Assembly (NCBI GenBank): GCA_003427395.1 | Contig: BFEA01000533.1 | Coordinates: forward strand, 576,729 to 631,181 | Source: Chara braunii | Lineage: Eukaryota > Streptophyta > Charophyceae > Charales > Characeae | Reading direction: 5' to 3' | Length of the DNA: 54,453 bases | Shown: one piece after another, positions 24,082-33,832 of the stretch | Position numbering within the stretch: the stretch's first letter is position 1 | Layout of the letters: the number at the start of each line of letters is the position of its first letter | Position numbers and translations under genes: made by a program | The notes under the pieces: generated by a model | The model's input: the letters and a program-made list of their open reading frames with translations, nothing else | Databases searched by the model: none | Told to the model about the DNA's origin: nothing

Positions 24082-24084
<3 letters not shown>
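21951..24084. other. Long stretch without a recognisable gene
   Basis: Includes GATT/TGAT short repeats near 22750 and 23935, a TATA-like CGTATAAAGG at 23265 and purine-rich DNA near 23560. No protein family or RNA gene was recognised. Confidence 0.4.
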
Positions 24085-24148
<64 letters not shown>

Positions 24149-24150
24149 AT
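24085..24150 (+). repeat. (TG)n microsatellite
   Basis: About 30 TG units with a single CG interruption near 24119, followed by GATGATGTGTG. Confidence 0.95.
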
Positions 24151-24483
24151 GATGTGTGTGAACACATATTGCGGACACTTCTGCACAGTAAGAACCATGC
24201 ACCATACCATCACAACACTTCAAGAGGAGAATACGCATCTGAGTGGAGTTGAGTCCAAAGGCAAGGAAGGGAGAACAACAAAACACGCAGGCCACAGACA
24301 GCAAGACAACACATAGGCTGGAGGGCATGGGGGAGGAGGGAGGGAAGACAACACACCAGCAACAGGCATGAGGGATATAGGACGGCAGACAACAACAAGC
24401 ACAAAAGGCAGGCAAATCAGAAAAAAGTAAAGTCCATAAAAGTTTCAGAGCCTGAAAAAAATAAAATAAAAACTGATGATGAA
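24151..24483. other. Non-coding stretch beside the ribozyme
   Basis: A-rich towards 24470. No gene was recognised. On the minus strand this is the DNA immediately 3' of the ribozyme. Confidence 0.4.
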
Positions 24484-24539
24484 AGATTGTTTCGTCGGAG
24501 TTGCACCGACTCATCAGGAGGCTGAACCCTCGACAATCT
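24484..24539 (-). ncRNA. Hammerhead ribozyme, type III, complete core
   Basis: On the minus strand, reading from 24539 down: AGATTG (stem III 5' arm), T-C (cleavage after the C at 24532), GAGG-GTTCAG-CCTC (stem I with a 6-nt loop), CTGATGA (24517-24511), GTCGG-TGCAACT-CCGAC (stem II, 5 bp, 7-nt loop), GAAA (24493-24490), CAATCT (stem III 3' arm, 6 bp). Every invariant core position of the hammerhead family is present and all three stems pair without mismatch. With stem III open-ended it is type III, the arrangement of plant retrozymes and viroid-like RNAs. It would self-cleave its transcript. Only one copy was found; a partner may lie in the sequence gap 316 bp away. Confidence 0.92.
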
Positions 24540-24855
24540 GCGGGAATCTCCGTATTAGATGGTTTGGGTCATGAACCCTTTGACCCTTGTTGAAGGCAGA
24601 CTGTCCCCAAGTGGAACACAGCAGCGGGCGACGACCCTGTGGCGCACCAGGCAGCACAGTAGAGGCAACACGGCTGCACAATGCCAAAAATGACTGCAAG
24701 GGAAGACATGGCACGCAGCGCGGAAACACGGAAGGCACGGCCAGCGAGTGGGCAGCAAGGCAGCGGAGCAGCGAAGCGCAAGGCAACACCGACAACACAG
24801 CCACACTACACAGCGAACACAACAACTTGCAGAGAACAACATGCAAAGCAAGCGG
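24540..24855. other. Short stretch between ribozyme and gap
   Basis: No gene recognised. It is rich in CA/GC words (AGGCAACACGG, GCAACACCGACAACAC) and ends at the gap. Confidence 0.4.
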
Positions 24856-25485
24856 NNNNNNNNNNNNNNNNNNNNNNNNNNNNNNNNNNNNNNNNNNNNN
24901 NNNNNNNNNNNNNNNNNNNNNNNNNNNNNNNNNNNNNNNNNNNNNNNNNNNNNNNNNNNNNNNNNNNNNNNNNNNNNNNNNNNNNNNNNNNNNNNNNNNN
25001 NNNNNNNNNNNNNNNNNNNNNNNNNNNNNNNNNNNNNNNNNNNNNNNNNNNNNNNNNNNNNNNNNNNNNNNNNNNNNNNNNNNNNNNNNNNNNNNNNNNN
25101 NNNNNNNNNNNNNNNNNNNNNNNNNNNNNNNNNNNNNNNNNNNNNNNNNNNNNNNNNNNNNNNNNNNNNNNNNNNNNNNNNNNNNNNNNNNNNNNNNNNN
25201 NNNNNNNNNNNNNNNNNNNNNNNNNNNNNNNNNNNNNNNNNNNNNNNNNNNNNNNNNNNNNNNNNNNNNNNNNNNNNNNNNNNNNNNNNNNNNNNNNNNN
25301 NNNNNNNNNNNNNNNNNNNNNNNNNNNNNNNNNNNNNNNNNNNNNNNNNNNNNNNNNNNNNNNNNNNNNNNNNNNNNNNNNNNNNNNNNNNNNNNNNNNN
25401 NNNNNNNNNNNNNNNNNNNNNNNNNNNNNNNNNNNNNNNNNNNNNNNNNNNNNNNNNNNNNNNNNNNNNNNNNNNNNNNNNNNNN
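24856..25485. other. Assembly gap, 630 Ns
   Basis: A run of N followed at once by (GA)n at 25486-25506, so the gap probably reflects a simple-repeat stretch. Long open frames spanning it are artefacts. Confidence 0.99.
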
Positions 25486-25506
25486 GAGAGAGAGAGAGAG
25501 AGAGAG

Positions 25507-26935
25507 CAACTGATAAACTGATTGACGATTTTGTGAGAGCATGTCCAATTGCAACCCTCACTTTGTCAAAGTCAACCCCATCCACGATCCTCACAACCAC
25601 GTCACTGTGTCACATCCAATTTGCACCCCGGGCCCTCACTGCCCCAACTCCAGCCTATGCACAGTTACTGTGCTGATTGAATCAGATTGATTGATTGATT
25701 AAGTGTTTCGACTGTCCTCCCACACCCTTTCATACATGCCACCATCCTAATATATATAATATATATTATATATGTGTTAGGACCTGCCAAACACGGACTG
25801 AGACACACAACTGATTTCTGAGTTTTGCTGACGGAATGTATGCCTTGCTGAGTTTCCCGCTTGTTGCTGAGTTTTCTAGGTCTAAGTGTGTGCATGCTTG
25901 CTGGTCTGCGTGCCTGTGTGACTGCTGCGGTTTGAGTGTGTGTGTGACCTGTAAGGGTACTTGTCCTTGCGGAAGGCTCAAAGGGTCGGTACTTGTGGCC
26001 GTGATATTGAGGGTTGCAGCGGGGAAAACACTCAAGTGGCGGGGAAAAAGGCCCGCGACACTTGGAGCAGCGAAAAAACACTAAAGTAGCAGGTAGGCTG
26101 GTACCACACCGTGCCCAAGAAGAGGTAGATGTGGCAGGTACTTGAGGCCGAGCATAAGAAGACAAAGTTGGCATTTTTAGAGGCCCAGTAGTTGTAGGCT
26201 AGGTCTAGGCGGGTACCAGTCCAACCAGTCTGAGTCTAGGGCCTGTACAGACAATATCAAAGTCTGCAATGATGTTTCCCTCGGAATGGGAGGAGGTACC
26301 GGTTGCTTGGAGGCCGCGTGGCCTAGGAAGTCACTCGCCAAGAGGCAAGCAGACCGCTATATCTCCAAGAGGAGTGAAGTGATCCTCATTGTTGGTGTGC
26401 AAGTTTGGCGACACACTGGTTGGAGCGTTGGCTGGAGCAGCGCTAGCATAGAGCAATGCTGCTGGGGAAGCAGCAAAGATAGGAGGAGGAGGAAGACAAC
26501 GACTAGGAAGGGGGGAGCGCCAAAGGTGCTTATCTGGCTATGGTGGACGCCATCTTCGTCACCTTGGTGAACGCTGCATCTGGAAGGCCCCGCTGGGGTA
26601 GAGCTGCACCAAGAAGCTTCGAGGCAGAGTCAGGCATGGCAGCCTGAACAGAAGCAGCCATAGCTGCTTTGTGTTGTCCTTTGCATAGCAGGGCAATGCC
26701 CTGGTAGTCCGCCATAGCCTCAACCTTGGTCCTTGGAGGAAGGATGAAGAGGGGTGGCCTTGGCTAGTGTGGACCTCATGTGATACTTTCAGTAGAAGAG
26801 GGATTCAAACATGATTCTGGTTCAACCATTCAACATTATTATTATTATCTATTGATTGAATAAGAGGGGAGGAGAAACGGAGGAGGAGATTGTTTCATGA
26901 AGGAGGGAATTATCATTGGTCTTTGCTGGTGTACA
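25507..26935. other. Stretch without a recognisable gene
   Basis: Contains GATT repeats near 25680, a TA-rich run near 25750, and GC-rich sequence at 26000-26720. The right part may belong to an LTR ending at 27075, but its start was not found. Confidence 0.4.
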
Positions 26936-26972
26936 TCTTCTTCTTCTTCTTCTTCTTCTTCTTCTTCTTCTT
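26936..26972 (+). repeat. (TTC)n microsatellite
   Basis: About 12 TTC units followed by a T-run. It lies about 100 bp before the putative LTR end. Confidence 0.9.
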
Positions 26973-27076
26973 TTTTCCCTCTCTCTCCTCTCAAGTTCAT
27001 TCATTTCTTTTTGCAATTGAACAACATTGTACTTTCTCATGAATGTGCATTTCAAAATTGGCCAGGATCTTAACAT

Positions 27077-27087
27077 TGGTATCAGAG
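27077..27087 (+). promoter_or_regulatory. Putative initiator tRNA-Met primer-binding site after an LTR-like end
   Basis: TGGTATCAGAG matches the complement of the plant initiator tRNA-Met 3' end, the usual primer site of plant LTR retrotransposons. It follows a possible LTR terminus (TCTTAACA, ending 27075) by one base. A matching 3' LTR or polypurine tract was not found, so this is a site call and not a whole element. Confidence 0.55.
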
Positions 27088-27120
27088 TGCATTCTACTTG
27101 CCGGTGAGAGTGGACTTATC

Positions 27121-27175
27121 CACCCTAACCCTAACCTAAGTGGTTAGGGCTGACCACTTAGGGTTAGGGTTGGTC
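27121..27175. repeat. Telomere-repeat hairpin (CCCTAA arms)
   Basis: The left arm holds ACCCTAACCCTAACCTAAG and TGGT. The right arm holds ACCACTTAGGGTTAGGGTT. They fold around TAGGGCTG with a perfect 10-bp inner stem (CCTAAGTGGT/ACCACTTAGG). A second hairpin follows (GTGGGCCAGC ... GCTGGCCCCAC, 27187-27219). Confidence 0.8.
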
Positions 27176-27362
27176 CGAAGTGGGAAGTGGGCCAGCGTGG
27201 ATTGGGAAAGCTGGCCCCACCTGGGTAGGTCGTTTTGGGTCGACACTAGAGTGACTAGACCCGATCAGGTTGATTGAGAGTGAGCTTGTGGTGGCGAGAC
27301 CTTACACTGCCTACCTACCACTACTACTAAGTAGAGGGGACCCCTGAAAACATAGCGACCAC

Positions 27363-27462
27363 CTCACAATGTGAAGGGATTACTGCACTCTCCATACTTA
27401 TGTAACCTTTTTTAAATTTTTAAATGAGAACATATCAGGTGAAGGGATTACTGCACCTCCAA
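27363..27462 (+). repeat. Direct repeat GTGAAGGGATTACTGCAC
   Basis: The 18-mer occurs at about 27371 and again at about 27439, in the leader before the coding remnant. Confidence 0.8.
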
Positions 27463-27490
27463 CGCAATTGTACCATATCAGGCCACAAAG

Positions 27491-28320
27491 AACAAGGGTT
27501 ATAGCAACGGTGGAGGGTATAACGGTGGGAACAATGAATTTCGTAACTATCAGAATTTTGGAGGGCAGCGGTATTCAAAGCCTTGGGGTGGTGGATCTAG
27601 GGGTCGAGATGAGAGATTAAATTGAGATGAGAGACTCGATAGGATCTTTGGTTTGCTAGCAGAACAGGCGGAGGAACGCGAGCAACGGAAACAAGAGCTT
27701 GGTTGGAGTTGCTGGAAGCCGAGAAGAAAAAACTGCAGGTTGAGGAGGAGAAATGTGCAAGAGAGAAGAAGGAGAGGGAGTTGCAAGAAGCAAGATTAGG
27801 GAAGATAGTCAAGTCTAGTATGAAGGTTGTGTGTGAATCTGTGTTAGGAAAGAAGGGGGAAATCCCGGATGATGATGAATCTGAAGTCAGCAAGCTTAGG
27901 CAGGAGATAGACGACCTGAAGACGAAATGCGCAGGAGACAAAAAGGACTCAACATTGGATGTGTTGTGTAAGGAGAAGGAAACTCTTCAAATGGCGCAAA
28001 ACCGATGCAGTGAAGAAGATGCCTTGAGGAGAGAGATTGAGGAACTGAAGCTCCGCAATGAGAAGAGGAAACCGGGGGAGAAATCTGATGAGGTTGCTGC
28101 CTTACAGTTACAATTGCAAGAGTTGGAAAAGATATGCGTTGCTCTTGACAAACGAAGTTCTGAGCTTAGCACACTGCAATCTGAAAATTCTCATCTCGAG
28201 AAGGATGTTCTGGATCTTAAAGGGGTGGTCGAGGATATCAAGGGATCGGGGAAGCGGTTAACAGGGGAAGTCACCACCAGGGTCCACCACGAGTCCACCA
28301 ACCGAACCTGCGAAGGGTAA
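27491..28320 (+). pseudogene. Gly/Asn-rich and coiled-coil protein, broken; candidate first ORF of the Penelope-like element
   Basis: The frame from 27491 reads KGYSNGGGYNGGNN ... WGGGSRGRDERL, an RGG-like low-complexity segment often seen in RNA-binding proteins, with a TGA at 27623. It resumes (DERLDRIFGLLAEQAEER), then shifts frame near 27700 into a 205-codon stretch rich in Glu, Lys and Leu. That stretch has heptad-like spacing (LRQEIDDLKTKC, LRREIEELKLRN, LQLQLQELEKIC) typical of a coiled coil. It ends at 28320. A neighbouring frame continues with PIGDALYTPKDLEALHKMYKDAL. Its location directly before the SAP-like and GIY-YIG frames suggests one transcript. It could instead be a gag-like protein of the LTR element whose primer site is at 27077. 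Confidence 0.55.
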
Positions 28321-28548
28321 GCAACGAATGGTTCCTATCGGCGATGCACTATATACTCCGAAAGACCTTGAGGCTTTGCATAAGATGTACAAAGATGCGC
28401 TTGCATGAAAGAAGGCCGCTGATAAGGAAGCAGCTCAAGCTCTTAAAGAACGCATGGCCAGGATAAGCGCTCAAATGCTCACCAAGCCTAGGGTAGGGTC
28501 CCGTAGATCATCTGCAAGAAAACGACTCCTCACAATCTCAAACCTGTC

Positions 28549-28818
28549 TTGAGTGCTGTATGGATTGAAGACGATGAGTCAGATGCTGAAGGAGATCCTG
28601 AGGAACCTAGGAGAACCAAGGCAGTCGAGGAGATTCAAGGGGATCCGGATGAGATTCAACTGTGTAAGTATCAAATGCAATTCAAGAAGGATTTTCGTCC
28701 CCTAAAGAAGGCGGATATGCATAAGTTATGTGAAGAAGAAGGCATCACTTATATCAAGCTCGATCAAGCCAAGGCTGATGTTGCAGAGATTCGAGAAATA
28801 AGAGAGTTTGCAGAATGA
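28549..28818 (+). pseudogene. Acidic segment with SAP-like motif
   Basis: An 89-codon frame begins with an acidic stretch (IEDDESDAEGDPEEP) and ends FRPLKKADMHKLCEEEGI, then TYIKLDQAKADVAEIREIR. The pattern of a Leu-rich helix (LKKADMHKLCEEEGI) followed by a second Lys/Ala helix resembles SAP DNA-binding domains, which Penelope-like elements may use to find chromatin (inference). TGA closes it at 28818, ahead of the GIY-YIG frame. Frameshifts separate it from the coiled-coil part, so the original protein cannot be delimited. Confidence 0.45.
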
Positions 28819-28901
28819 CTGAAATCTCGAGGTGTGCAAGATGATGAAGATGAGGACGCCAATCAACATTATGCAACGTAGACTGAAGACGCCACCGGCG
28901 A

Positions 28902-29393
28902 GTGAGAACACGCCCTGAGCGTATCTGCTCTCATGACATCGGCGCTGTTCTTTCGAGATTAATAGATTATCATAAGGATCTTTCCGCTAATGAGTTTTCT
29001 TACCTGTTTAGATTCGTCGTCATTTTATTGATCATCAATAAGGAAATTCATTGGGGGATTAAATTTCGAGATTCGTTATTACATTTGTCAAATAGTGACT
29101 ATGATTTCCGTATCTGTCCAGGGCCTGCTGTATATATTCTTACTTCTCCTTGGCTTAAACATTTATACGTTGGATGTATTTCTAGGTTTGTATCCGTCCG
29201 TTGGAATGAACATACTGCTTGTACCCTTTCCTCCCGATTACTAAGTAGGAATAGAAAGCTTTATTGCTGGTTTCGTAGGATTGAAGCCCACAATTATATC
29301 ACTGTTCCAATTTTTTCTGCCGCTAATGCTGATGACCTTCTGTGCTACTACTACTCCCTCCCTCAACTCAATCAAACCTTGTTCTCATCGTAG
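28902..29393 (+). pseudogene. GIY-YIG endonuclease-like domain upstream of the RT
   Basis: In this 163-codon frame, residues 75-104 read GPAVYIL ... HLYVG ... RFVSVRWNEH. This matches the GIY-YIG family core: the GIY strand (here VYIL), the YIG strand (LYVG) about 10 residues on, then the Arg and Glu/His of the catalytic helix. The domain nicks target DNA in Penelope-like elements. Here it is 5' of the RT (RT motifs at 30.4-31.5 kb), the permuted order reported for some green-lineage and protist PLEs and opposite to the classic RT-then-GIY-YIG order. The frame is closed by a stop at 29391-29393. The call rests on motif reading; a profile search would settle it. Confidence 0.7.
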
Positions 29394-31545
29394 GAGAATT
29401 CGACATCGCCCTTGTTAAGTCTTACTCCCATCTACTCATCCGTCTGACCTGGATCTAATCCCTTTATATTTTCCTCATCTCTTGGCCATACCACATCTAG
29501 TCTTATCACCATCTTACGGGAAGCTTCCCTTTCAAAATTTTTAAAACTTTTTTCTTTTAATACTCTTTCTGGAGATCGCTTATCTGAAAACTAGAAACTC
29601 GTCCGTCGTCTTTTTGGTTCTCCTACTATCTCTTCATCTTCTCTTCCTAGCTCACTACTTAAGAACTTCGGATCTTCGTTCACACCTGGTTTTACTATCT
29701 CGGTTCACTCGGTTGCCCTCTTCTGTTCAAAATCCTGACCCATTAAAGATAATCTTATCCGCCTCCTCAATCAACACCAATCCAAACATGAACTTTCATC
29801 CTACGATCTTACTATCTGGTCTCTTCCTATGACTCCGTGAGAGCTATTTCGAACAAACTCTTCGCCTTATTCTTTCTCAAGTATGCCAAAGAAGATTTAA
29901 TCTCTGTCTCTCTGCTCGTCTGACGGTTCGCATCACCTTTGATTCTCATGTGGTAAAATCGGCCATTAGACAAGTATGTAAGCAATGTATTTTGAGTCTG
30001 AATTTTCCCTCCCCTTATCTTCAATCTGTATGTAAATGTTTTCGAGTAATATGGACACAAAATAAGTCTGTTGCGGAAATACTTCATAACTTTAGATATC
30101 ATGCTGCTAGCCCTGTCTGTAATTGTACCTGTACTGGTGCAAGTGCGAAGTATCCACGGGTGGACGGGCACATGGCCTTTAGATTTAGTAAGGGAGATTT
30201 TCTCCTTTTTTGTTTACTTAACTCTAAGAACATCGTCTGTCCCGACTATAGGTCTGATATCATTGGTTCATTGGCGACACAAATTGTCCAGCCTTTGCGA
30301 AACTTTTTTGGTATCAGTATGTCATTGACTATTTCTCTCTCAAGCTTAACCGGGTGTTTGACAACTGGAGCTCATGTTAGCAATACTGAGAAGGTTATTC
30401 GGGAATCCAAAAGATTGTTTGACGGATTGGTATTAGTCCCCTTGGACCATAATACCGGTGACACTTATGCTTGCTGTCCACTTATCTATGCTGGAGGTGT
30501 TCGTAAGCTGTTTACTGATAATCCGGGGCTACAAAAGCTTTCAGAAGATGAAGATGCTATTCTGCAGCGGTGCAAGGAGGATTACAAGGCACTGAAACTG
30601 CAGCGGTTGGCTCTATGGGTGGCATCGGGCAAATTAGGTAGGTCGTATGTTATCCGCGAAACACAAGGACGACAACAAGTGGCGCCCTATCTGCCCATCT
30701 TGGAATGAGCCCTCTCGGGAGGCTGCACGTATCACATCTTTTTGTGTTAATGAATTCCTCAAGAGACTACCCTGTGCTTGCCATTTCAATTTACGAAGTA
30801 CTTCTATCCTTCCCTCATTTCTATCTAGGGTTAATAAGAGCATTAATAAGAATAATGAGGTGCTTGCCTGCAGTTTTGATGTTAAAGAAATGTTCTGTCA
30901 GCTTCCTCATTCATTAATCATTTCAGCTGTAAAATGGGCTGTTAGTATTTTTGAAGAGAGGGGCTTTTTCAAATGTCTGGTCAATGCTCGGAGTAAATCA
31001 GTGCGTTTCTGTAAAGTTTCTTGTTCCGAGGTTGGGTTTAAGCCAGTGAGATTTTCACTTCTTATTCGATTCATTTCTTTTGATCTTGATTCTTGAACGA
31101 ACTTTTACAATGTTCATGGGTAAGATAGTTAAGCAACATTTAGGGATACCAATGGGCAAATCGCCGAGCCCAGCCCTGGCATGTTTGCTGTGTATACACA
31201 ACGAATTTACTTTCCTTCGAGGTCTTGGTAACGATGCTAAGTTAGTGTTTGGGTGCAGGCTCATTGATGATGTGTCCTTGTTTATTAAATACAAGGAAGC
31301 GCAGCCTAGGTAAAAAATAGCAGCCAATTCGATCATGCATAATTTTGACCTGGGATGTTATGATAAGCATTTGGTTTTGGAAAAGACTATCAATGGGGAT
31401 CAATGGCCTTACCTTGGTTGTAGGATACTTGTAGGAGCTGATCCGGTTCGTGTTTATTGCCAAGCCATGCACAAGAATCAGAAGCATCTGTTGGATGGTG
31501 AAGGATTAGGTTTCCAGAATCTGCAGGAAATGGGGTGCAGCCAAG
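29394..31545 (+). pseudogene. Penelope-like element reverse transcriptase, frameshifted
   Basis: The N-terminal RT region reads GLVLVPLDHNTGDTYACCP near 30440. After a frame change come KHKDDNKWRPICPSWNEP near 30670, the aspartate motif SFDVKEMFCQLPH near 30880, and (another frame) KQHLGIPMGKSPSPALACLL near 31140 and RLIDDVSLFI near 31260, the catalytic DD. YLGCRILV follows near 31420. The PLE RT is related to telomerase. The region 29394-29950 is decayed. The element fades near 31545, where SINE-B-like words begin. At least two frameshifts make it non-functional. The minus-strand PLE at 15.5-16.5 kb belongs to the same broad family. Confidence 0.85.
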
Positions 31546-31579
31546 GTGGGGCTGGTTGCTCCTTTGCATTAGTGCCATA

Positions 31580-31623
31580 ACTAGTGGGGAGCTTCACGTG
31601 CTGGAAATGGGGTGCAGCGTCCC
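31580..31623 (-). repeat. SINE-like family B fragment
   Basis: The reverse complement reads GGGACGCTGCACCCCATTTC, CAGCACGTGAAGCTCCCCAC, without a tail. Confidence 0.6.
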
Positions 31624-31782
31624 ATTGAATACAGATACAGAGCTCTAGATTTGGGTTAACACTTTTCGTATCTTACAGTATCACCATTTCTTTTGGCCGT
31701 CCTCTCCTTTGAGAGGTCAAGGTCCAGGATGGATTGATTTCATGATCGACGTTCCTAAATAAACAGAATACTCATTGTTCTT

Positions 31783-31881
31783 GGGACGCTGGACAGCCTG
31801 GACCCAATTTCCAGCAGGTGATGCTCCCCACCAATAGATTGGAGTTCCTTTTGTTAAAAAAAAAAAGAAAAAAAAAAAGGT
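31783..31881 (+). mobile_element. SINE-like family B copy with A-tail
   Basis: GGGACGCTGGACAGCCTGGA, CCAGCAGGTGATGCTCCCCA, CCAATAGATTGGAG, then TTTTGTT and an A-rich tail of about 24 bases. GGTCCAGGATGGA occurs both before (31730) and after (31880) the repeat, a possible target duplication or duplicated flank. Confidence 0.7.
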
Positions 31882-32954
31882 CCAGGATGGAGTGTGGAGC
31901 AAGATAGGTTCGCTTGCTCTCTCACTCACTCATCTTTCTTGCCCACCATTTCCTTTGGGATACTTGGTGGAAGTCGCCCACGCGAAACCCTTTTGGTCGC
32001 GGAAAACCAAAAAGGTTTCCTGGTGGCCTCTACTAGCCTCTCTATCTACCAATTCTCCCATTTCTTTTGGCCTGGCCATCCTCTCCATAACTCCGTTGAG
32101 ATGTCAAGGTCAAGGATGGAGGATGGATCATGATAGGTTCACTTGACTTCTCACTGTTCTCACTGCTTCTCAGTGCTCACTGAGCCTCACTCATCTCTCT
32201 AGGTCACCATTGGGTAACACTTTTTTTTTTTCTTTTTTTCTTTTTTTCTTTTTTTCATTACACCTGCTGAAGCTTGAAAGTTGAAAGCAAAAAGAAAACA
32301 GTACGATGATTCTTTTTTCTTTTTTCAAATGCAAACAGTATCATGATGATTCTTTTTTCTTTTTTCAAAAGCAAACAGCTTCTTCTTCAAGTCCCCATGA
32401 TCATAGTAGTATCACCATACTGTACTCTACTGTACCCCAGTTGTCAATGGGGAATGTTTTAGAAGAAACTAATGGGGGATCACCACAATTGATACGTTGG
32501 AGTTGGTCACACGAAGACCAACAGAGAAGACGTTTCAATAGACCACAACCCGCCCGAGAGGAAAGGTGGAGGGAGGGGGGAGGGGGGAGCAAATACCCCC
32601 CTCTTCCCCCCCCTCCCCCCTCCCCCCTCCCCCAGGAAAAGGAAAGAAGGAATAAGAAAAGGACTTGAAGTGTCTGAAACTTCAACAGCTTGCTTGCGCA
32701 TATTGGACCTCCTCATAGTAAGACCAACATAGAAGCCTCATATACTGTGTCTAAAGACTCTTCTTTTTTTTTTTTTTTTTTTAATTTTTTATAAAGACTC
32801 TAAACTATCATAGTCTAAGAATAAGAAATTATGAATACGGAAGACTTATGCGAAGTTATGTCCGCAGTGAAGAAATGCGACAAAGTCTTTGAATCATTGT
32901 CCAATGCTTGAATGAAATGCCTAGTGGCATGATCAAAGCGGATGCATTGATGGT
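31882..32954. other. Low-complexity stretch, no gene
   Basis: T-runs (32221-32256), repeated TTCTTTTTTCTTTTTTCAAA motifs (32309 and 32351), and opposing G- and C-runs near 32575-32635 that could form a hairpin. No coding region was recognised. Confidence 0.5.
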
Positions 32955-33290
32955 AAACTTTGTCCTCCATCGGGCTCTCAAATGAAGCGAAGGAGTGGAC
33001 TTGATCTTTGACAACTGTACACTACGAATTGAGTTTGTTTGCCCCTCTGTGTAGGCCCAAGGCCATGGCTCTCTCTTGCCCGGGTTCACCATAAATATAT
33101 GAACTTTGTCCTTCTTCACGCGCTCTCAAATGAAACAAAACGATGTACCAAATTACTACCAATCCTTAATTCATCACTCTCAAGGCAGACAGGACTTGAT
33201 CTTCTACTACAAAGTGAGTTTGTTTCATACGCCCCTCTGTGTAGGCCGAACACTACGGCTCTCTCTTGCCCGGGTTCATCATAAATAGTA
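32955..33290 (+). repeat. Tandem duplication, about 150-200 bp
   Basis: GCCCCTCTGTGTAGGCC, GGCTCTCTCTTGCCCGGGTT and CATAAATA occur at 33040-33095 and 33231-33290. CTCTCAAATGAA occurs at 32976 and 33122. Confidence 0.8.
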
Positions 33291-33832
33291 TAGGACAGTA
33301 CATACAAACAAAGGTATCCATCTATCTATCCATCGTACGTATACTCATGATAAGTCATTGGTCTTTTTTTTATATTATTAATTAGTAGTAGCTCCACGTA
33401 AAGTATCTGAGACTTTTTCTGAGTATCGTACACAGACACTTGTTGGTTTCTTGCCGATTTTCTTGCCGATTGCCCCCTCTAATTGAATTTTCGCTCATTC
33501 CAACTCCTGTGCTCTCCTGTGCAGAGGCATGAGTTTATTGGTCACTGCTCTCCTTCTTTAACTTTTCTTTTCCTTTTTTTTTTTTTTTTGGTTGTGTAAC
33601 TTGTGTCACTGACAGCTTTTCTGAGAGCAGCTGCGTTATATATGATCATTAGTAGTACTCCTCCAATCATCCAATGCAATCGCATGCATGGTCCTTTTTT
33701 TTTTTTTTTTTCCTGTTTCCTTTTTGTTGTGTGTGTGCCTGCTGCAGTGGTGAATGCAAAGCTGTTAATCCTTTTTTGTTTTGTTGTTTTTTGTTTGGCT
33801 TCTCTGCCTCTCGCTATCTTGCTGAAACTCTG
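33291..33832. other. Intergenic, 3' side of the ABCG gene
   Basis: AT-rich with T-runs at 33578 and 33693. A minus-strand AATAAA (33534-33539) lies about 300 bp past the stop codon and could serve as a poly(A) signal. Confidence 0.35.

Noticed and set aside
24587-25676. Long open frames across 24.6-25.7 kb
   Set aside because: Most of their length is the N gap; no sequence supports them.
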